Shown: piece after piece, positions 42,100 to 55,029 of the stretch
Layout: each line of letters opens with the position of its first letter
Position numbering within the stretch: the stretch's first letter is position 1
From: Nitrospira sp. CR1.2
GTDB lineage: Bacteria; Nitrospirota; Nitrospiria; Nitrospirales; Nitrospiraceae
Reading direction: 5' to 3'
Assembly (NCBI GenBank): GCA_014055495.1
Contig: WIAG01000001.1
Span: 121,614 to 185,613, forward strand
DNA: 64,000 nt
Made by a program: the position numbers and the translations under genes
Notes under the pieces: model-generated
Databases searched by the model: none
What the model was told of the DNA's origin: nothing
Seen by the model: only the letters and a program-made list of their open reading frames with translations

Positions 42100-42492
42100 A
42101 TGGTTCCAGTCAAGTCATTCATGGTGCCTAAGGACAAGTTCATTACGGTAGAGCGGGATATGGATGTACGTACCGCGGGGCGGGTCATGCGCGATCGCAA
42201 CATCGGTAGCCTGTTCGTGACCAACGGGAAGGACGTGATCGGCATTATTACCGATACCGACATGGTGCGACGGGTGGTCGCCACCGGAGCGGATATGACC
42301 AAGACGACGGTCGAGCAGATCATGTCGGCGCCGCTTGTGACGATTGAGGAACATAAGACCCTGCTGGATGCGAACGATCTCATGGCTCAAACGCACCTCC
42401 GCCATCTCGGGGTGACGAAAGACGGGCAGCTCGTTGGCATGATTTCTGTGCGGGATCTGGTGGTGTTCCTGACCAATTTGCCGAGGAAGTGA
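42100..42492 (+). CDS. stand-alone CBS-domain-pair protein (copy 2)
   Basis: 130 residues containing only two CBS motifs ([63 protein letters not shown]). GGGAGGAG lies before the ATG. It is similar to the CBS protein at 17151. Sitting between cobA-hemD and hemB with short gaps, it is co-transcribed with haem genes and might sense adenine nucleotides, although no target is known. Confidence 0.9.
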   Translation: MVPVKSFMVPKDKFITVERDMDVRTAGRVMRDRNIGSLFVTNGKDVIGIITDTDMVRRVVATGADMTKTTVEQIMSAPLVTIEEHKTLLDANDLMAQTHLRHLGVTKDGQLVGMISVRDLVVFLTNLPRK

Positions 42493-42499
42493 GCGACCC

Positions 42500-43483
42500 A
42501 TGGCCTTTCCGATGCAACGCATGCGTCGAACGCGGGAAACAGAGCCGCTGCGACGACTGGTTCGGGAGACGAACCTGACGCCGAACGACTTCATTTATCC
42601 CGTGTTCGTCACCGAGGGACAGGGGCGTCGCGAGCCGATTGCGTCGATGCCGGGGCAATCGCGTGTGTCTGTTGATCTGTTGGTCAAGGAGGCGCATGAG
42701 GTCAAGGCGCTCGGCATTCCCGCCATGATCCTCTTCGGGATTCCGGATCGGAAAGACGAGCGAGGCAGCTCAGGTTTCGATCCGGATGGAATCGTGCAGC
42801 GCGCGATTCGCGCGCTCAAGGAACAAGTACCCGACCTGGTGGTCATCACGGACGTCTGCATCGATGAGTACACGAGTCACGGGCATTGCGGCATTGTCAA
42901 GGAGGGCCGGATCCTCAACGACGAGACGCTGGATTGCCTGAGGGCCATGGCCAAGACGCATGCGGAGGCCGGGGCCGACATGGTCGCTCCCTCTGACATG
43001 ATGGATGGACGAGTGGCTGCCATTCGTGACGAACTGGATCGAGCCGGATTTGTCGATGTGCCCATCATGGCCTATGCCGCGAAATTCGCGTCCTGCTTTT
43101 ATGCGCCGTTTCGCGACGCGGCCAATTCCAGCCCACAGTTCGGCGACCGGCAGTCGTATCAAATGGACCCGGCCAACCGACGAGAGGCCTTGCGGGAGAT
43201 CGACCTGGATGTCGAGGAAGGCGCAGACATTGTCATGGTCAAGCCGGCGATGCCCTATTTGGACATCATCAGCGCGGCGCGTGAGCGGACCCTGTTGCCG
43301 ATTGCCGCCTATCAGGTGAGCGGCGAGTACAGCATGATCAAGGCGGCCGCGCAGGCGGGATGGTTGGATGAACGTCGCGCCATGATGGAGTCGTTGCTGT
43401 CGATCAAACGAGCCGGTGCGGATATCATTCTGACCTATTTCGCAAAAGAAGCTGCCAGGCTTCTGCAGTCACGGCACGCATGA
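42500..43483 (+). CDS. hemB: porphobilinogen synthase (delta-aminolevulinate dehydratase)
   Basis: 327 residues. Both Schiff-base lysines are visible, in [18 protein letters not shown] and [13 protein letters not shown]. The metal loop reads [14 protein letters not shown]: two of the three zinc cysteines remain and the middle one is Asp, a hybrid between zinc and magnesium types. [20 protein letters not shown] is the arm segment. It joins two aminolevulinates. It follows the CBS gene by 7 bp. Confidence 0.97.
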   Translation: MAFPMQRMRRTRETEPLRRLVRETNLTPNDFIYPVFVTEGQGRREPIASMPGQSRVSVDLLVKEAHEVKALGIPAMILFGIPDRKDERGSSGFDPDGIVQRAIRALKEQVPDLVVITDVCIDEYTSHGHCGIVKEGRILNDETLDCLRAMAKTHAEAGADMVAPSDMMDGRVAAIRDELDRAGFVDVPIMAYAAKFASCFYAPFRDAANSSPQFGDRQSYQMDPANRREALREIDLDVEEGADIVMVKPAMPYLDIISAARERTLLPIAAYQVSGEYSMIKAAAQAGWLDERRAMMESLLSIKRAGADIILTYFAKEAARLLQSRHA

Positions 43484-44442
43484 AAATTTCTCGCGGTCTT
43501 ACCCCGTCCATCGCCAGGCCCTATTCGGTGGTGACCATCGGCAATTTCGACGGTCATCATCATGGCCACCGGGCGCTCCTGGATCGCGTGGTGTCGACAG
43601 CGCGGCGCGAGTCCGGCACGGCGCTGGTGCTCACATTTGATCCGCATCCGGTCAAGATCCTCGCTCCTCAGGTCAATCTGATGTTCCTCACGACGCCGGA
43701 AGAAAAACTGGCCCGCTTCAAAGCCGCCGGCATCGATGAAGTGGTGTTTTTGGAATTTACGACCGCGTTTGCCTCATTGAGTCCTGCGCAGTTCGCGAAG
43801 CAGGTGCTGTGCGATGGAATTGGCACGCGGGAGTTGTTTGTCGGTGAACATTTTGCGTTCGGAAAGGGGCGGGCTGGTCGCATTGCGGATCTGCTTGAAC
43901 TCGGGGCACAGCTCGGGTTTCGAGTGCATCCGACGCCACCGGTGACGATCGACGGCGAGGTGGTGAGCTCGACGCGGATTCGCCAGATGATTCAAGCGGG
44001 AGATCTCCAGAAAGCCATTCGTTTCCTGGGGAGACCCTACGGCATTGAAGGGAGAGTGATTCCTGGCGCTCATCGCGGGACTGAGCTGGGGTGGCCCACG
44101 GCCAATCTTCGCCTGCCTGAGGGACGGGTCATTCCGCCTGATGGCGTGTATGCCGCCAGAGTCCTGTGGAACGGACGCGCCTTGGACTCTGTCGTCTACA
44201 TCGGCACGCGGCCCACGTTCGCGGCCGGAGAGCGATTACTCGAGGTGTCGATTCTCGATGAACGGCTGGAGCTCTATGGGGAAACGATTCGTGTTGAGCT
44301 GCTCGGGTTTGTGCGCGAAGACCGTGTGTTCCCTTCTGCAGAGGCGTTGACCAGACAGATCGAGTCGGATGTGCAGACGGCTCGCGAGCAGTTGCGTGAG
44401 GCGGCCTTAGACCCGGTCTCACCTCTCCATTCTCAGTCATGA
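43480..44442 (+). CDS. ribF: bifunctional riboflavin kinase/FAD synthetase
   Basis: 320 residues. The FAD synthetase half has [18 protein letters not shown] and [12 protein letters not shown]. The kinase half has [30 protein letters not shown]. It converts riboflavin to FMN and FAD. ATGA overlap with hemB indicates coupling. The usual GNFDGVH is GNFDGHH here, a small change next to the nucleotide site. Confidence 0.95.
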   Translation: MKISRGLTPSIARPYSVVTIGNFDGHHHGHRALLDRVVSTARRESGTALVLTFDPHPVKILAPQVNLMFLTTPEEKLARFKAAGIDEVVFLEFTTAFASLSPAQFAKQVLCDGIGTRELFVGEHFAFGKGRAGRIADLLELGAQLGFRVHPTPPVTIDGEVVSSTRIRQMIQAGDLQKAIRFLGRPYGIEGRVIPGAHRGTELGWPTANLRLPEGRVIPPDGVYAARVLWNGRALDSVVYIGTRPTFAAGERLLEVSILDERLELYGETIRVELLGFVREDRVFPSAEALTRQIESDVQTAREQLREAALDPVSPLHSQS

Positions 44443-44445
44443 GCG

Positions 44446-45939
44446 ATGACAGGTTCTCCCACAGCGGTGCATCACCCGCTTCATAATCAGGTCGTCCGCG
44501 CCCTCCGCTCGCGCGCATTACTCCAACCGGGTCAGTCTGTCTTGGTGGCCGTGTCGGGAGGACCGGATTCGGTAGCCTTGCTCTCGATTCTGCGCGACCT
44601 GGCCGCAGCTTGGAAGTTGTCTTTGACCGTGGTACATGGCAACTACGGTCTCCGGGGTGTCGAGTCAGACGAGGACGCCTCGTTCGTCGCGGCGCTCTGC
44701 CTCCGGCTCAACGTCCCGTGCCTCGTGCGGCCGCTCCACGTTCGTGAACGTGAGCCGGGGGCGTCGAGCTCGTTACAGGCACGGGCCAGGGAGCTGCGCT
44801 ATCGCCTGTTCCGCGACTTGGCACAAGAGCTGCCGGCAGACCGTGTGGCGCTCGGGCACACGGCGGACGATCAGGCCGAAACCGTCCTTCTGCGGATGCT
44901 GCGCGGCGCAGGTTTACGGGGCCTGGCCGGAATGTCGTACACTCGTGAACGTCTTTTTATACGACCGCTCTTGGGTGCCACCCGCCGAGAGATCCTGTCG
45001 TATCTTGCTGCGGTCGGATTGTCCTATCGGACTGATTCCAGCAATGCCAAATCCCTGTACTTTCGCAATCGTGTGCGGCAGGAGGTCCTCCCGGTACTGG
45101 AATCACTGGCTCCGTCAGCTACCCGGCTGCTTGCACGTCAGGCGGACATTCTGCGAGCAGACGATCAGCTTCTCGATCGCCTTGCCGCAGGGTGCTTGCG
45201 GCGAGTGATACAGCGACGTGATCCGAGCACGATCGTCCTGGATCGGGCTGCATTCCGTCGGCAACCGACGGCATTGCAGCGTCGGATGCTCAGGTTGGCG
45301 ATTCACGACCTGGCGCCGGCGTCAGCCGGGCCGCGCAGTGATCAGGTCCTTTCGATTCTGGCGTCGCTTGCAACCAAACAGTCAGGGAAAGCGTGGCTCG
45401 TGGGACCGGTGGTGGTGTCCTGTGACCAAAGTACGGTGGGCGTCGCGTGCCGGTCTGCGCAGCTGCTTTCAGCAGGACAGAGAAGTGCTCCTCCCAATGA
45501 CTGGATGGTGCTGGGTTCCGAGGTGGTCACGTGTGTGTCCCTGTCGTCGCCCACGTCCTGGCCGTCGACAGGGGAGGTGATTCGACTGCGTCCGGTCACG
45601 CAGGCACGAGGCCGGGAACTGCTCAAACACCCGTCATCTGCTACCGCGCTGTTCGATGCGGATCACCTCCTGTTGCCGCTGACGATCCGGTCGTGGCGGC
45701 GGGGTGATTGGTTTGTTCCCACCGGCATGGCCGGTCGACGAAAGAAATTGCAAGATTACTTCACAGATGCAAAACTGAGTCGGTCTGTGCGAGAACACAT
45801 ACCGTTGCTGCTGTCGCAAGGACAGATCGCGTGGATCGTCGGGCGACGCATTGATGCCAGATTTGCCGCCACCGTTTCGACAACCCGGTTCATGTTGGCC
45901 AGTGTGACAGGTCCTGTGCGTCGGAAAGGAGTTTGTTAG
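44446..45939 (+). CDS. tilS: tRNA(Ile)-lysidine synthase
   Basis: 497 residues. The PP-loop VSGGPDSVALLSIL, the GHTADDQAETVLLRMLRGAG segment and TDSSNAKSLYFRNRVRQEVLP identify TilS. The C-terminal part ends with the TilS C-domain pattern RGDWFVPTGMAGRRKKLQDYFTDAK. It makes lysidine at C34 of tRNA-Ile(CAU). Starts 3 bp after ribF. Confidence 0.95.
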   Translation: MTGSPTAVHHPLHNQVVRALRSRALLQPGQSVLVAVSGGPDSVALLSILRDLAAAWKLSLTVVHGNYGLRGVESDEDASFVAALCLRLNVPCLVRPLHVREREPGASSSLQARARELRYRLFRDLAQELPADRVALGHTADDQAETVLLRMLRGAGLRGLAGMSYTRERLFIRPLLGATRREILSYLAAVGLSYRTDSSNAKSLYFRNRVRQEVLPVLESLAPSATRLLARQADILRADDQLLDRLAAGCLRRVIQRRDPSTIVLDRAAFRRQPTALQRRMLRLAIHDLAPASAGPRSDQVLSILASLATKQSGKAWLVGPVVVSCDQSTVGVACRSAQLLSAGQRSAPPNDWMVLGSEVVTCVSLSSPTSWPSTGEVIRLRPVTQARGRELLKHPSSATALFDADHLLLPLTIRSWRRGDWFVPTGMAGRRKKLQDYFTDAKLSRSVREHIPLLLSQGQIAWIVGRRIDARFAATVSTTRFMLASVTGPVRRKGVC

Positions 45940-45941
45940 GA

Positions 45942-46493
45942 ATGGAACGCATTTTTGGTCGCCCGATTGTGACGCAAGAGCAGATGCGGACTCGAATCCG
46001 TGAGCTGGGTCGGCAGATTGCGTCCGACTATGCCGGGAAGGAATTGGTGCTTGTCGGGGTCCTCAAAGGGGCCTATGCGTTTTATGCCGACCTGGCACGA
46101 GCCATCCGGATCCCCATGCGTGTGGAGTTCATCGTCGTCACGAGTTATGGCGCGCGGAAGAAAACGTCCGGCAAGGTCAAGCTGGTGTCGGATCTGACAG
46201 AACCGATCGCCGGGAAAGATGTCCTGCTGGTGGAAGATATCGTCGACTCGGGCCTGACCGTTCAATATCTGATGAAAACCTTGTCTCGACGGAAACCCCG
46301 CTCCTTGAAGGTCTGCACCCTGCTCAGCAAGCCGGAGCGGCGATTGGTCGAGGTGGATCTGGAGTATGTGGGGTTCAAAATCCCCAACAAGTTCGTGGTC
46401 GGGTATGGGCTCGATTACCGCCAGGAGTATAGAAACCTTCCGTACCTTGCCGCGCTCGATCAAGGCGACGAAGAGGAGCAAGAGTCTGCATGA
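45942..46493 (+). CDS. hpt: hypoxanthine phosphoribosyltransferase
   Basis: 183 residues. VLVEDIVDSGLTVQYL is the PRPP-binding loop, VLKGAYAFYADLARA the PPi loop and YVGFKIPNKFVVGYGLDY the hood. It salvages hypoxanthine and guanine. The ATG at 45942 has GAAAGGAG 10 nt upstream. The tilS-hpt-ftsH order is conserved in many bacteria. Confidence 0.96.
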   Translation: MERIFGRPIVTQEQMRTRIRELGRQIASDYAGKELVLVGVLKGAYAFYADLARAIRIPMRVEFIVVTSYGARKKTSGKVKLVSDLTEPIAGKDVLLVEDIVDSGLTVQYLMKTLSRRKPRSLKVCTLLSKPERRLVEVDLEYVGFKIPNKFVVGYGLDYRQEYRNLPYLAALDQGDEEEQESA

Positions 46494-46581
46494 AAGGTTG
46501 TTCCCCTCGCGGAACCTATGGTAACATTCTGCACGGTTAGCTGATTTTTTGGTCTGCCTAAAATCCTCAAAGGAGAGGTGG

Positions 46582-48396
<1,815 letters not shown>

Positions 48397-48414
48397 ACTG
48401 TAGACGACCGGCTC

Positions 48415-48443
48415 CGCAGGGGCCCCAATCCGGGGTTCCTGCG
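48415..48443 (+). other. intergenic hairpin downstream of ftsH
   Basis: CGCAGG-GGCCCC-AATC-CGGGGTT-CCTGCG forms a GC-rich stem-loop 18 bp after the ftsH stop. No T-tract follows, so it may be a processing or stabilising element and not an intrinsic terminator. The remaining gap to folP holds no gene. Confidence 0.4.
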
Positions 48444-48582
48444 AAGCAGAGGTTTCCATACGTTTCACGCCACTGGTTGGGAAAATAGTCGGTTCTTGTC
48501 GTTCTGTGCCTCCCTTTCCCTTTCGTAGCCGGCTCACATTGTTCCAGGGCACGGTACCTCGCATTCAATCTACGGACTCGCT

Positions 48583-49479
48583 GTGACCCCCACGAACACA
48601 ACCTTGCGTAAAGCGTTGGTCCTCACGGCCGGTTCTCGAACTATCACCTTCGACTCTCGGCCATTCATCATGGGAGTCCTCAATGTGACTCCGGATTCCT
48701 TTTCTGATGGGGGCGCTTTCCTGACGGTTGCCCAAGCTGTCAGGCATGCCAGACAGATGCAGGATGAGGGGGCTGATATCATCGACCTCGGCGCAGAATC
48801 TTCGAGGCCGGGGGCACCGCCTATCGAGGAAGGTGAGGAACTGAACCGACTGATGCCTGTGCTGGAAGCCGTGCGTCAGGCAGTGTCGCTGCCCCTGTCC
48901 ATCGATACGACGAAGGCTGCCGTGGCCCGTCGCGCGATTGAGGCTGGGGCGTCTATCGTCAATGATGTCACGGCCTTGCGTGGCGATCCCAAGATGGCCG
49001 GCCTGGTGGCTGAAACCGGAGTGGCCGTCGTGCTGATGCATATGCAAGGCACTCCACCTACCATGCAGCGGGCGCCCCACTATGGGAATGTTGTGGACGA
49101 GGTGTGTGCCTTTCTGCGGGAACGGATTCAGACGGCCCTGGATGCCGGCATCCAGGCAAGTCAAATCATCCTTGACCCCGGCTTTGGTTTTGGTAAGCTC
49201 CAAGAGCATAACCTCCGATTGCTTGCGGAGTTCGACGCGTTCACGAGGTTGGGGCATCCGGTGTTAGTCGGCGTCTCCCGCAAGCAGTTTATCGGGAACC
49301 TGGTGGATCGACCGGTGCACGAGCGGGGGTACGGGACCGCCGGCGCAGTTGCCGTGGCGGTTTTGAAAGGTGCCCACGTCCTTCGCGTGCATGATGTCCG
49401 AGCCATGAAAGATACGGCGTCGGTCGTGTCAGCCATTTCCCGTCACATGCGTTCTTCTGTAGAGGTACCCAATGCGTAA
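48583..49479 (+). CDS. folP: dihydropteroate synthase
   Basis: 298 residues. [15 protein letters not shown] and [15 protein letters not shown] are the two family signatures, and [13 protein letters not shown] is the pterin-binding segment. It condenses p-aminobenzoate with dihydropterin pyrophosphate. It begins with GTG and overlaps the glmM start by 8 bp. Confidence 0.96.
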   Translation: MTPTNTTLRKALVLTAGSRTITFDSRPFIMGVLNVTPDSFSDGGAFLTVAQAVRHARQMQDEGADIIDLGAESSRPGAPPIEEGEELNRLMPVLEAVRQAVSLPLSIDTTKAAVARRAIEAGASIVNDVTALRGDPKMAGLVAETGVAVVLMHMQGTPPTMQRAPHYGNVVDEVCAFLRERIQTALDAGIQASQIILDPGFGFGKLQEHNLRLLAEFDAFTRLGHPVLVGVSRKQFIGNLVDRPVHERGYGTAGAVAVAVLKGAHVLRVHDVRAMKDTASVVSAISRHMRSSVEVPNA

Positions 49480-50821
49480 ATTGTTCGGCACAGACGGCGT
49501 TCGTGGTGTTGCGAACCTCGAACCGATGACCAGCGAAATCGCCATGCAGCTCGGGCGAGCCGCCGCCCATATTTTTATGCGACGGGCTGGCCGGCACCAG
49601 GTGGTCATCGGAAAGGATACACGCCTGTCCGGTTACATGCTGGAGTCTGCGCTGACGTCGGGTATCTGCTCGATGGGCGTCGATGTGCTCCTTGTGGGGC
49701 CTCTGCCGACTCCGGCGATTGCGTTTCTTACGAAAAGCCTGCGTGCAGATGCGGGGGTGGTGATTTCCGCTTCCCACAACCCGTATCAAGATAACGGCAT
49801 TAAATTCTTTTCCAGTGAAGGGTTCAAACTTCCTGACGAGGTCGAGGCGCGCATCGAACAGCTGATCGTCTCCGATGAGATCAAACATCTACGGCCGACG
49901 GCGGACGCGATCGGAAAGGCGTATCGAATCGGCGATGCGGAGGGGCGGTACATTGAATTCGTCAAACGTTCGGTACCCCGTGATCTCGACTTTCAAGGGA
50001 TCAAACTAGTGGTGGATTGCGCCAATGGCGCGGCGTACAAGGTCGCACCGACCGTGCTGCGTGAACTTGGGGCGGAAATCGAAGTGATTGCTAACACGCC
50101 CGACGGCATGAACATTAATGACAAGTGCGGCGCTGTGCATCCAGAACGACTACAGGAGGCAGTGCGACGTCATGGCGCGCATCTCGGCATTGCGCTGGAT
50201 GGTGATGCGGATCGGGCCATCTTCGTCTGCGAACGGGGCGAGATCATCGACGGAGACCATGTCATGGCGGCACTGGGGCTCGATTTGCATGCGCAAGGGC
50301 GCCTGGCGTCCCAAACCGTGGTGGGCACCGTGATGAGCAACTTCGGGCTCGAGCTCGCTATGAACCGAGCCGGCATTCAGCTCATGCGAACTCCCGTCGG
50401 TGACCGTTACCTTATGGAGCGCATGCTGGCCGACGGCTATAACTTCGGGGGTGAGCAATCGGGACATTTCATTTTTCTCGATCACAACACGACCGGTGAT
50501 GGATTGATCTCTGCCTTGCAGATTCTCTCCCTGATGAAACGAACTGGCAAGCCGCTCTCGGAACTGGCGAAGGCGATGACGGCGGTGCCGCAGATTCTGC
50601 TCAATGTGACAGTCAAGCATAAGCCGGACTTGAATCAGATCCCGGATATCCAGCAGGCGATCAAGACTGCCGAAGCTACCTTGAACGGGAGTGGCCGGGT
50701 GTTGGTGCGGTATTCCGGGACCGAAGCCCTCTTGCGGATCATGGTCGAGGGCGAACGGGATTCCACGATTCGCGAGGTAGCCGATCATCTTGCGAGTATC
50801 GTGCGTGCCCGCATCGGCTAG
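49472..50821 (+). CDS. glmM: phosphoglucosamine mutase
   Basis: 449 residues. The phosphoserine loop is [16 protein letters not shown] (Ser101), the metal loop DGDADRAIF and the phosphate-binding end [15 protein letters not shown]. It makes glucosamine-1-phosphate for cell wall and lipopolysaccharide. The folP-glmM pair is conserved in many bacteria. Confidence 0.97.
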   Translation: MRKLFGTDGVRGVANLEPMTSEIAMQLGRAAAHIFMRRAGRHQVVIGKDTRLSGYMLESALTSGICSMGVDVLLVGPLPTPAIAFLTKSLRADAGVVISASHNPYQDNGIKFFSSEGFKLPDEVEARIEQLIVSDEIKHLRPTADAIGKAYRIGDAEGRYIEFVKRSVPRDLDFQGIKLVVDCANGAAYKVAPTVLRELGAEIEVIANTPDGMNINDKCGAVHPERLQEAVRRHGAHLGIALDGDADRAIFVCERGEIIDGDHVMAALGLDLHAQGRLASQTVVGTVMSNFGLELAMNRAGIQLMRTPVGDRYLMERMLADGYNFGGEQSGHFIFLDHNTTGDGLISALQILSLMKRTGKPLSELAKAMTAVPQILLNVTVKHKPDLNQIPDIQQAIKTAEATLNGSGRVLVRYSGTEALLRIMVEGERDSTIREVADHLASIVRARIG

Positions 50822-50847
50822 CAGCGGCTGTATGCCGAAGGCGCCGG

Positions 50848-53379
50848 ATGCTGCCCTCCCTGACGATTACCTTCATCCTCGGGTTAGCCCTCGGTTCCTA
50901 CTTCAGCTACTTTCCTCTCAGTTGCGCAATTCTCCTTACGACCTGTGCGGTCGGTGTCCTGCTACTGGAGCGACAGGGGCGCATCGCATCACGGCAGGGG
51001 AGCCTGTGGCTGGCCTGCTTTTGTGGTGGCTGCCTCTACTGGATTCTCTGCGGATGGTTCCTGTCGCACCGTCCGGTGCCGGATCATCCTCGCGCTTTGC
51101 CGGTGCGCCTCAGCGGCACGATCGTGGATGCAGTCCGCCACGCACCAGGACGACAGACCGCCTTGGTGCACGTGACGGCCAGCGACGACCCGGACCTCGT
51201 CCTGCCGTTTCTGCTTCGTCTCACCTGGCGCGATCCCGACCGCGATCTACACCGCGGCCTTGACGTTCGCGTCCGCACACGAGTTCATGCGCCCACCGGA
51301 ACGATCAATCCGAGAGGGTTTGACTATGCGGGCTATCTGGATGTGCAGGGGGTGGAGGCGATCGGGACGGTGTCGGGGGCGGGCGCGGTTGAAGTGCTTG
51401 CTGCTGAAGAATCTTCGCTCTTGCCGTTCGGCTTACGGTTGATTGAAGACTGGCGCAGTCGGGTGAGGCGCGCGGCTGACTCCCTCTCCCAACCCAGTCG
51501 TGGTCTGTTTCTCAGTCTCACGATCGGCGAGCAGGGATTTTTAGAGCCGGACGTCCGGGAATGGTTCATGACGACCGGCACGGTACATATTCTTTCGATT
51601 TCTGGTTCCCATCTTGGGCTCATTGCGCTGTTAGTCTTCGCCCTGGTCCGGAGGGCCTGCCTCCTGCTGCCGTCGACGATGCTCCTGGGGCTTTCACGTT
51701 GGCTGACGCCGACCCGGCTGGCAGCCGTACTGACAGTGCTTCCTGTGGGGGGCTACACCCTCCTGGCCGGAGCTGAAACGGCGACCATCCGTTCGTCGAT
51801 CATGATCATGATCGGACTGTGGACGGTCTGGCTCGGGGCACCACAATACCTGCTCCATGCGTTGGCGGCGGCCGCCGGCCTCACCCTGTTGGTCCATCCT
51901 GCCGCCCTGTACGACATTTCTTTTCAACTCTCTTACGTCTCGGTGTGGGTCCTGGCGCTGGCGCTACGGCGAGAGGGAGAGACGGAGGAGTTACCTCCGC
52001 CACAGCCGTCGAGGGTTGCCTGGATCGTCTATTGGTCGCGCGAGTCTCTTCGACTGACGGCCTTCCTGACGCTGGCGACCCTGCCGTTGGTGGCCTGTTA
52101 TTTCAATCAGGTGTCGTGGATGGGCCTCTTCGTGAATGTCGTCATGGTGCCGTTCGTCGGCCTGGTGTTTCTCCCTCTCAGTCTGTTGGCGGCTCTATGG
52201 GCGATTGCGACGCATGCGGATGAACTTCCCGGCGCTGAGGTCATCGATCTGCTCGGCCGCGGGTTGATCGACGGGACGCATTGGGTAGCCGGTCTGCCCG
52301 GCGCGGAATGGTTTGTCGCGGCGCCGACCGTTCCGATGATGCTGCTGTTCTATCTACTGGGGTGGGTCTGGTTGTCCGGCCGGATGGTCTCCGCCACGTC
52401 CGTCATGAGGGGGGCGGTGGCGGCCTGTCTCGTCGCGATTGTGTTGTGGTGGCTCTGGTCTCCACGTCCGTTCGATCGGGACGGGCATCTACGGGTGACG
52501 TTTCTCGATGTGGGGCAGGGGGACAGCGCGGTCATTGAATTGCCCCAGGGCGGCGTTGTGTTGATCGACGGCGGCGCTACGTACGAGCGTGTCGATATGG
52601 GGCGCAGCGTCGTGGCGCCTTTTCTGTGGAATCGCGGCATTCGAACTATCGATCACGTGATCGGAACCCATCCGCAGTTGGATCATGTCGGCGGGCTGGC
52701 CTGGATTCTCGGCCATGTCCATGTCGCACACTTCTGGACGAATGGGGTCACGCGACCGGAGGAGTTTTGGCGGAAGGTCGAGCGGGCGTTGGCGCAGCGG
52801 GACTTGTCCGCGACCGTCGCGGAGGAGGGGCGGCTGATGGTTGAGGAGAGCGGCTGTCGGTTGGTTGCGCTCAACCCGGCTCCCTCCCGGGCGGCACGGT
52901 CCGGTGGGGCACGCGAATCGCTGAACAATTTGTCGGTGGTCACCCAACTTTCCTGCGGGGAGCAACAGATGTTATTTACCGGGGATGCCGAGCGGGAGAC
53001 GTTGTCGAGATTGGCTCAGGCTGGTTCACTCGGGCACATCACGTTGCTCAAAGTCCCACATCATGGCGCCAGGAGTTCGCTGGAACAGAGTTGGCTGGAG
53101 ACGATTCGGCCTGATGTGGCGGTGGTGTCCGTCGCCCGACACAATCCCTATGGTCATCCGGCCGGAGAGGTCTTGGCGGCCTACGAGGCGATACCGGCTC
53201 AGGTGTGGCGAACCGATCGGGATGGGGCGGTGTGGGTTGATGTCGATCCGGCAAAGCAGGAACTGGTTGTGCACAGTGCCAGGGAATGGACGCTTCAGCC
53301 GGTCTCGATATCCTCGCCCATCTGGGCCGCTGAGCGGGACAACTGGTATCGACTCTGGCGCCGGTGGAATTGGGTGTAG
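50848..53379 (+). CDS. comEC: DNA internalisation-related competence protein ComEC/Rec2
   Basis: 843 residues. The N-terminus has three helices (DUF4131), the middle is the multi-span Competence domain (IGEQGFLEPDVREWFMTTG, HILSISGSHLGL), and the C-terminal metallo-beta-lactamase domain starts FLDVGQGDSAVIELP with HPQLDHVGG and KVPHHGARSS. It forms the inner membrane DNA channel. A ComEA-like gene at 61468 supports natural transformation. The MBL zinc motif is HPQLDH instead of HxDxDH, so one ligand is altered. Confidence 0.94.
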   Translation: MLPSLTITFILGLALGSYFSYFPLSCAILLTTCAVGVLLLERQGRIASRQGSLWLACFCGGCLYWILCGWFLSHRPVPDHPRALPVRLSGTIVDAVRHAPGRQTALVHVTASDDPDLVLPFLLRLTWRDPDRDLHRGLDVRVRTRVHAPTGTINPRGFDYAGYLDVQGVEAIGTVSGAGAVEVLAAEESSLLPFGLRLIEDWRSRVRRAADSLSQPSRGLFLSLTIGEQGFLEPDVREWFMTTGTVHILSISGSHLGLIALLVFALVRRACLLLPSTMLLGLSRWLTPTRLAAVLTVLPVGGYTLLAGAETATIRSSIMIMIGLWTVWLGAPQYLLHALAAAAGLTLLVHPAALYDISFQLSYVSVWVLALALRREGETEELPPPQPSRVAWIVYWSRESLRLTAFLTLATLPLVACYFNQVSWMGLFVNVVMVPFVGLVFLPLSLLAALWAIATHADELPGAEVIDLLGRGLIDGTHWVAGLPGAEWFVAAPTVPMMLLFYLLGWVWLSGRMVSATSVMRGAVAACLVAIVLWWLWSPRPFDRDGHLRVTFLDVGQGDSAVIELPQGGVVLIDGGATYERVDMGRSVVAPFLWNRGIRTIDHVIGTHPQLDHVGGLAWILGHVHVAHFWTNGVTRPEEFWRKVERALAQRDLSATVAEEGRLMVEESGCRLVALNPAPSRAARSGGARESLNNLSVVTQLSCGEQQMLFTGDAERETLSRLAQAGSLGHITLLKVPHHGARSSLEQSWLETIRPDVAVVSVARHNPYGHPAGEVLAAYEAIPAQVWRTDRDGAVWVDVDPAKQELVVHSAREWTLQPVSISSPIWAAERDNWYRLWRRWNWV

Positions 53380-53662
53380 CGGCGCCCCTTCTGTCGAAGA
53401 CACGCGCTGCCTCGTTGCCGATATGTTCCTTCACCGCTGTCAATTTTGGCTACCGCCTCGGCCAACCTCCTGTGTAACCCGTCAATTTTATGTGACTGCG
53501 TTGCAGTGTCGGCAGGCATAACCCATGCAAACACTGATGGTCGATTGGCCAGGGCGATAGTGACAGGAATCTCAGCGGCCGTGAGAAGGCGAGGGTCGGC
53601 TCGGCATGGGGGCATTGGACCTGCTCCTCTGGCATGCGATCCACACAGAAAGCAGCGAGTCG

Positions 53663-54865
53663 ATGGCAAAGCGATTACTGTTCCTGGCCCCTGGACCTCC
53701 TTGTACCAGGCAAGGCGGCGGCGCTTTGCGGATGGTGCATCTGCTTCGCTTTCTCGGCAGCCGGTTTCCTGTGGATGTGATTGTTCCGGCCCGGGATGCT
53801 GCAGACGAGGTCTCACATCTGTTCAGCGAAGCGGCTATCGATGTCACGACGGTCCCGCTTCAAGGCCCTCGTCTGCTCGATCGGCTCTGCTCGATCGATC
53901 CCTATTCAAAGGATCGAGCCTTGACCTCGGTAGTCCAGGAGCGATTAGCGAGCGGTGCCTATGCGGCCATCCATGTCGACACGTTGTCCATGATGCCCTA
54001 TGTACCGGAGGGCACGGTGGTCCCAGTCGTGTTGGACCTTCGATTCCCTAGCCAGGCGAGCGAGTTTCGCAGACTGCGAGGGGGGCAACAGGGAATCGGT
54101 CGTTCGAACCGGCTGATCCACCGACTGAAGTTGCGCTTGTTCGATCGCTGGTCGTGGCCGACGACCTACTGCGTGACGGTGGCTTCTGCGGAGGAACGGA
54201 TCCGGTGTGAACGAGCCCATCCCGGGCAGCGGGTGCTGGTGGTTCCCAACGGCGTCGATTGTCGGGCGATCCGTCCCAAACCCGATCAGGTCATGAGATC
54301 ACCCATCCTCCTGTTCACCGGGGACATGGGGGCCGAGCACAATATCGACGCCGCGGTCTCTCTGGCGACAGAAGTGTTCCCGGCGATTCGTCGGGAATTT
54401 CCCACAGCGGAATTGCGCTTGGTGGGGCGACATCCGGACGCGCGTGTCTCTCGCTTGGCCGGCCAGGGCATCGTCGTCACCGGGTCCGTGGCCGATCTCC
54501 ACCTCCATTTGCGAGAAGCCAGCGTCTATGTCGCTCCGTATGTCGGCGCTGCGGGCGCGCGCGTCAAACTGCTGGAGGCGATGGCCGCGGGACTGCCCAT
54601 CGTCACCACGTCGCCGGGGATCGAGGGGGTGAAGGTCCAACCGGGGCGCGATGTGCTGATCGCCGATCAGCCGAGTGACATGATCGAATCGATTCAAACC
54701 CTCCTCGCAAGTCAACCGGATCGAGAGCGTTTCGGGCAGGCGGCCCGTCATATGGCGGAGATCTGGTACGACTGGAGTCGCTGTCTCTGGCCGTTGGAAT
54801 CGCTCTATCAACCCCTAGTTGCCCCGAGACAGAATCCTCCTGAGTCGACGGCGGTGGCCTGTTGA
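53663..54865 (+). CDS. glycosyltransferase (GT4-like)
   Basis: About 400 residues with a GT-B fold. LLFLAPGPPCTRQGGGALRMVHLL is the usual start. VVPNGVDC, ILLFTGDMGAEHNIDA, LRLVGRHPDARVSRL and YVGAAGARVKLLEAMAAGLPIVTT form the C-terminal donor site with the conserved glutamate. An ATG at 53606 with GAGGG would add 19 residues. It is followed by a DegT-type aminotransferase, suggesting surface polysaccharide work, but no full cluster is present. Confidence 0.85.
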   Translation: MAKRLLFLAPGPPCTRQGGGALRMVHLLRFLGSRFPVDVIVPARDAADEVSHLFSEAAIDVTTVPLQGPRLLDRLCSIDPYSKDRALTSVVQERLASGAYAAIHVDTLSMMPYVPEGTVVPVVLDLRFPSQASEFRRLRGGQQGIGRSNRLIHRLKLRLFDRWSWPTTYCVTVASAEERIRCERAHPGQRVLVVPNGVDCRAIRPKPDQVMRSPILLFTGDMGAEHNIDAAVSLATEVFPAIRREFPTAELRLVGRHPDARVSRLAGQGIVVTGSVADLHLHLREASVYVAPYVGAAGARVKLLEAMAAGLPIVTTSPGIEGVKVQPGRDVLIADQPSDMIESIQTLLASQPDRERFGQAARHMAEIWYDWSRCLWPLESLYQPLVAPRQNPPESTAVAC

Positions 54866-55029
54866 CGACCGGATGCCACGGTATTCGCATGCAAGGTAGC
54901 AGCCGCGTATCGACACCGTGCGCTGTGATGCAGGAGGCTGTTGTCTTCTGAGAGGTCTTCCACGTAAAATTTCCCGCCAGCGCGCGTCGTCGGTACGATA
55001 AAGGTCTGTGAGCAGGTTGCCCTGACACG

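Noticed and set aside
53380..53662. Paired GTCAATTTT words before the glycosyltransferase gene as a possible operator
   Set aside because: The match is only about 9 bases, not palindromic, and no promoter is placed convincingly relative to it.
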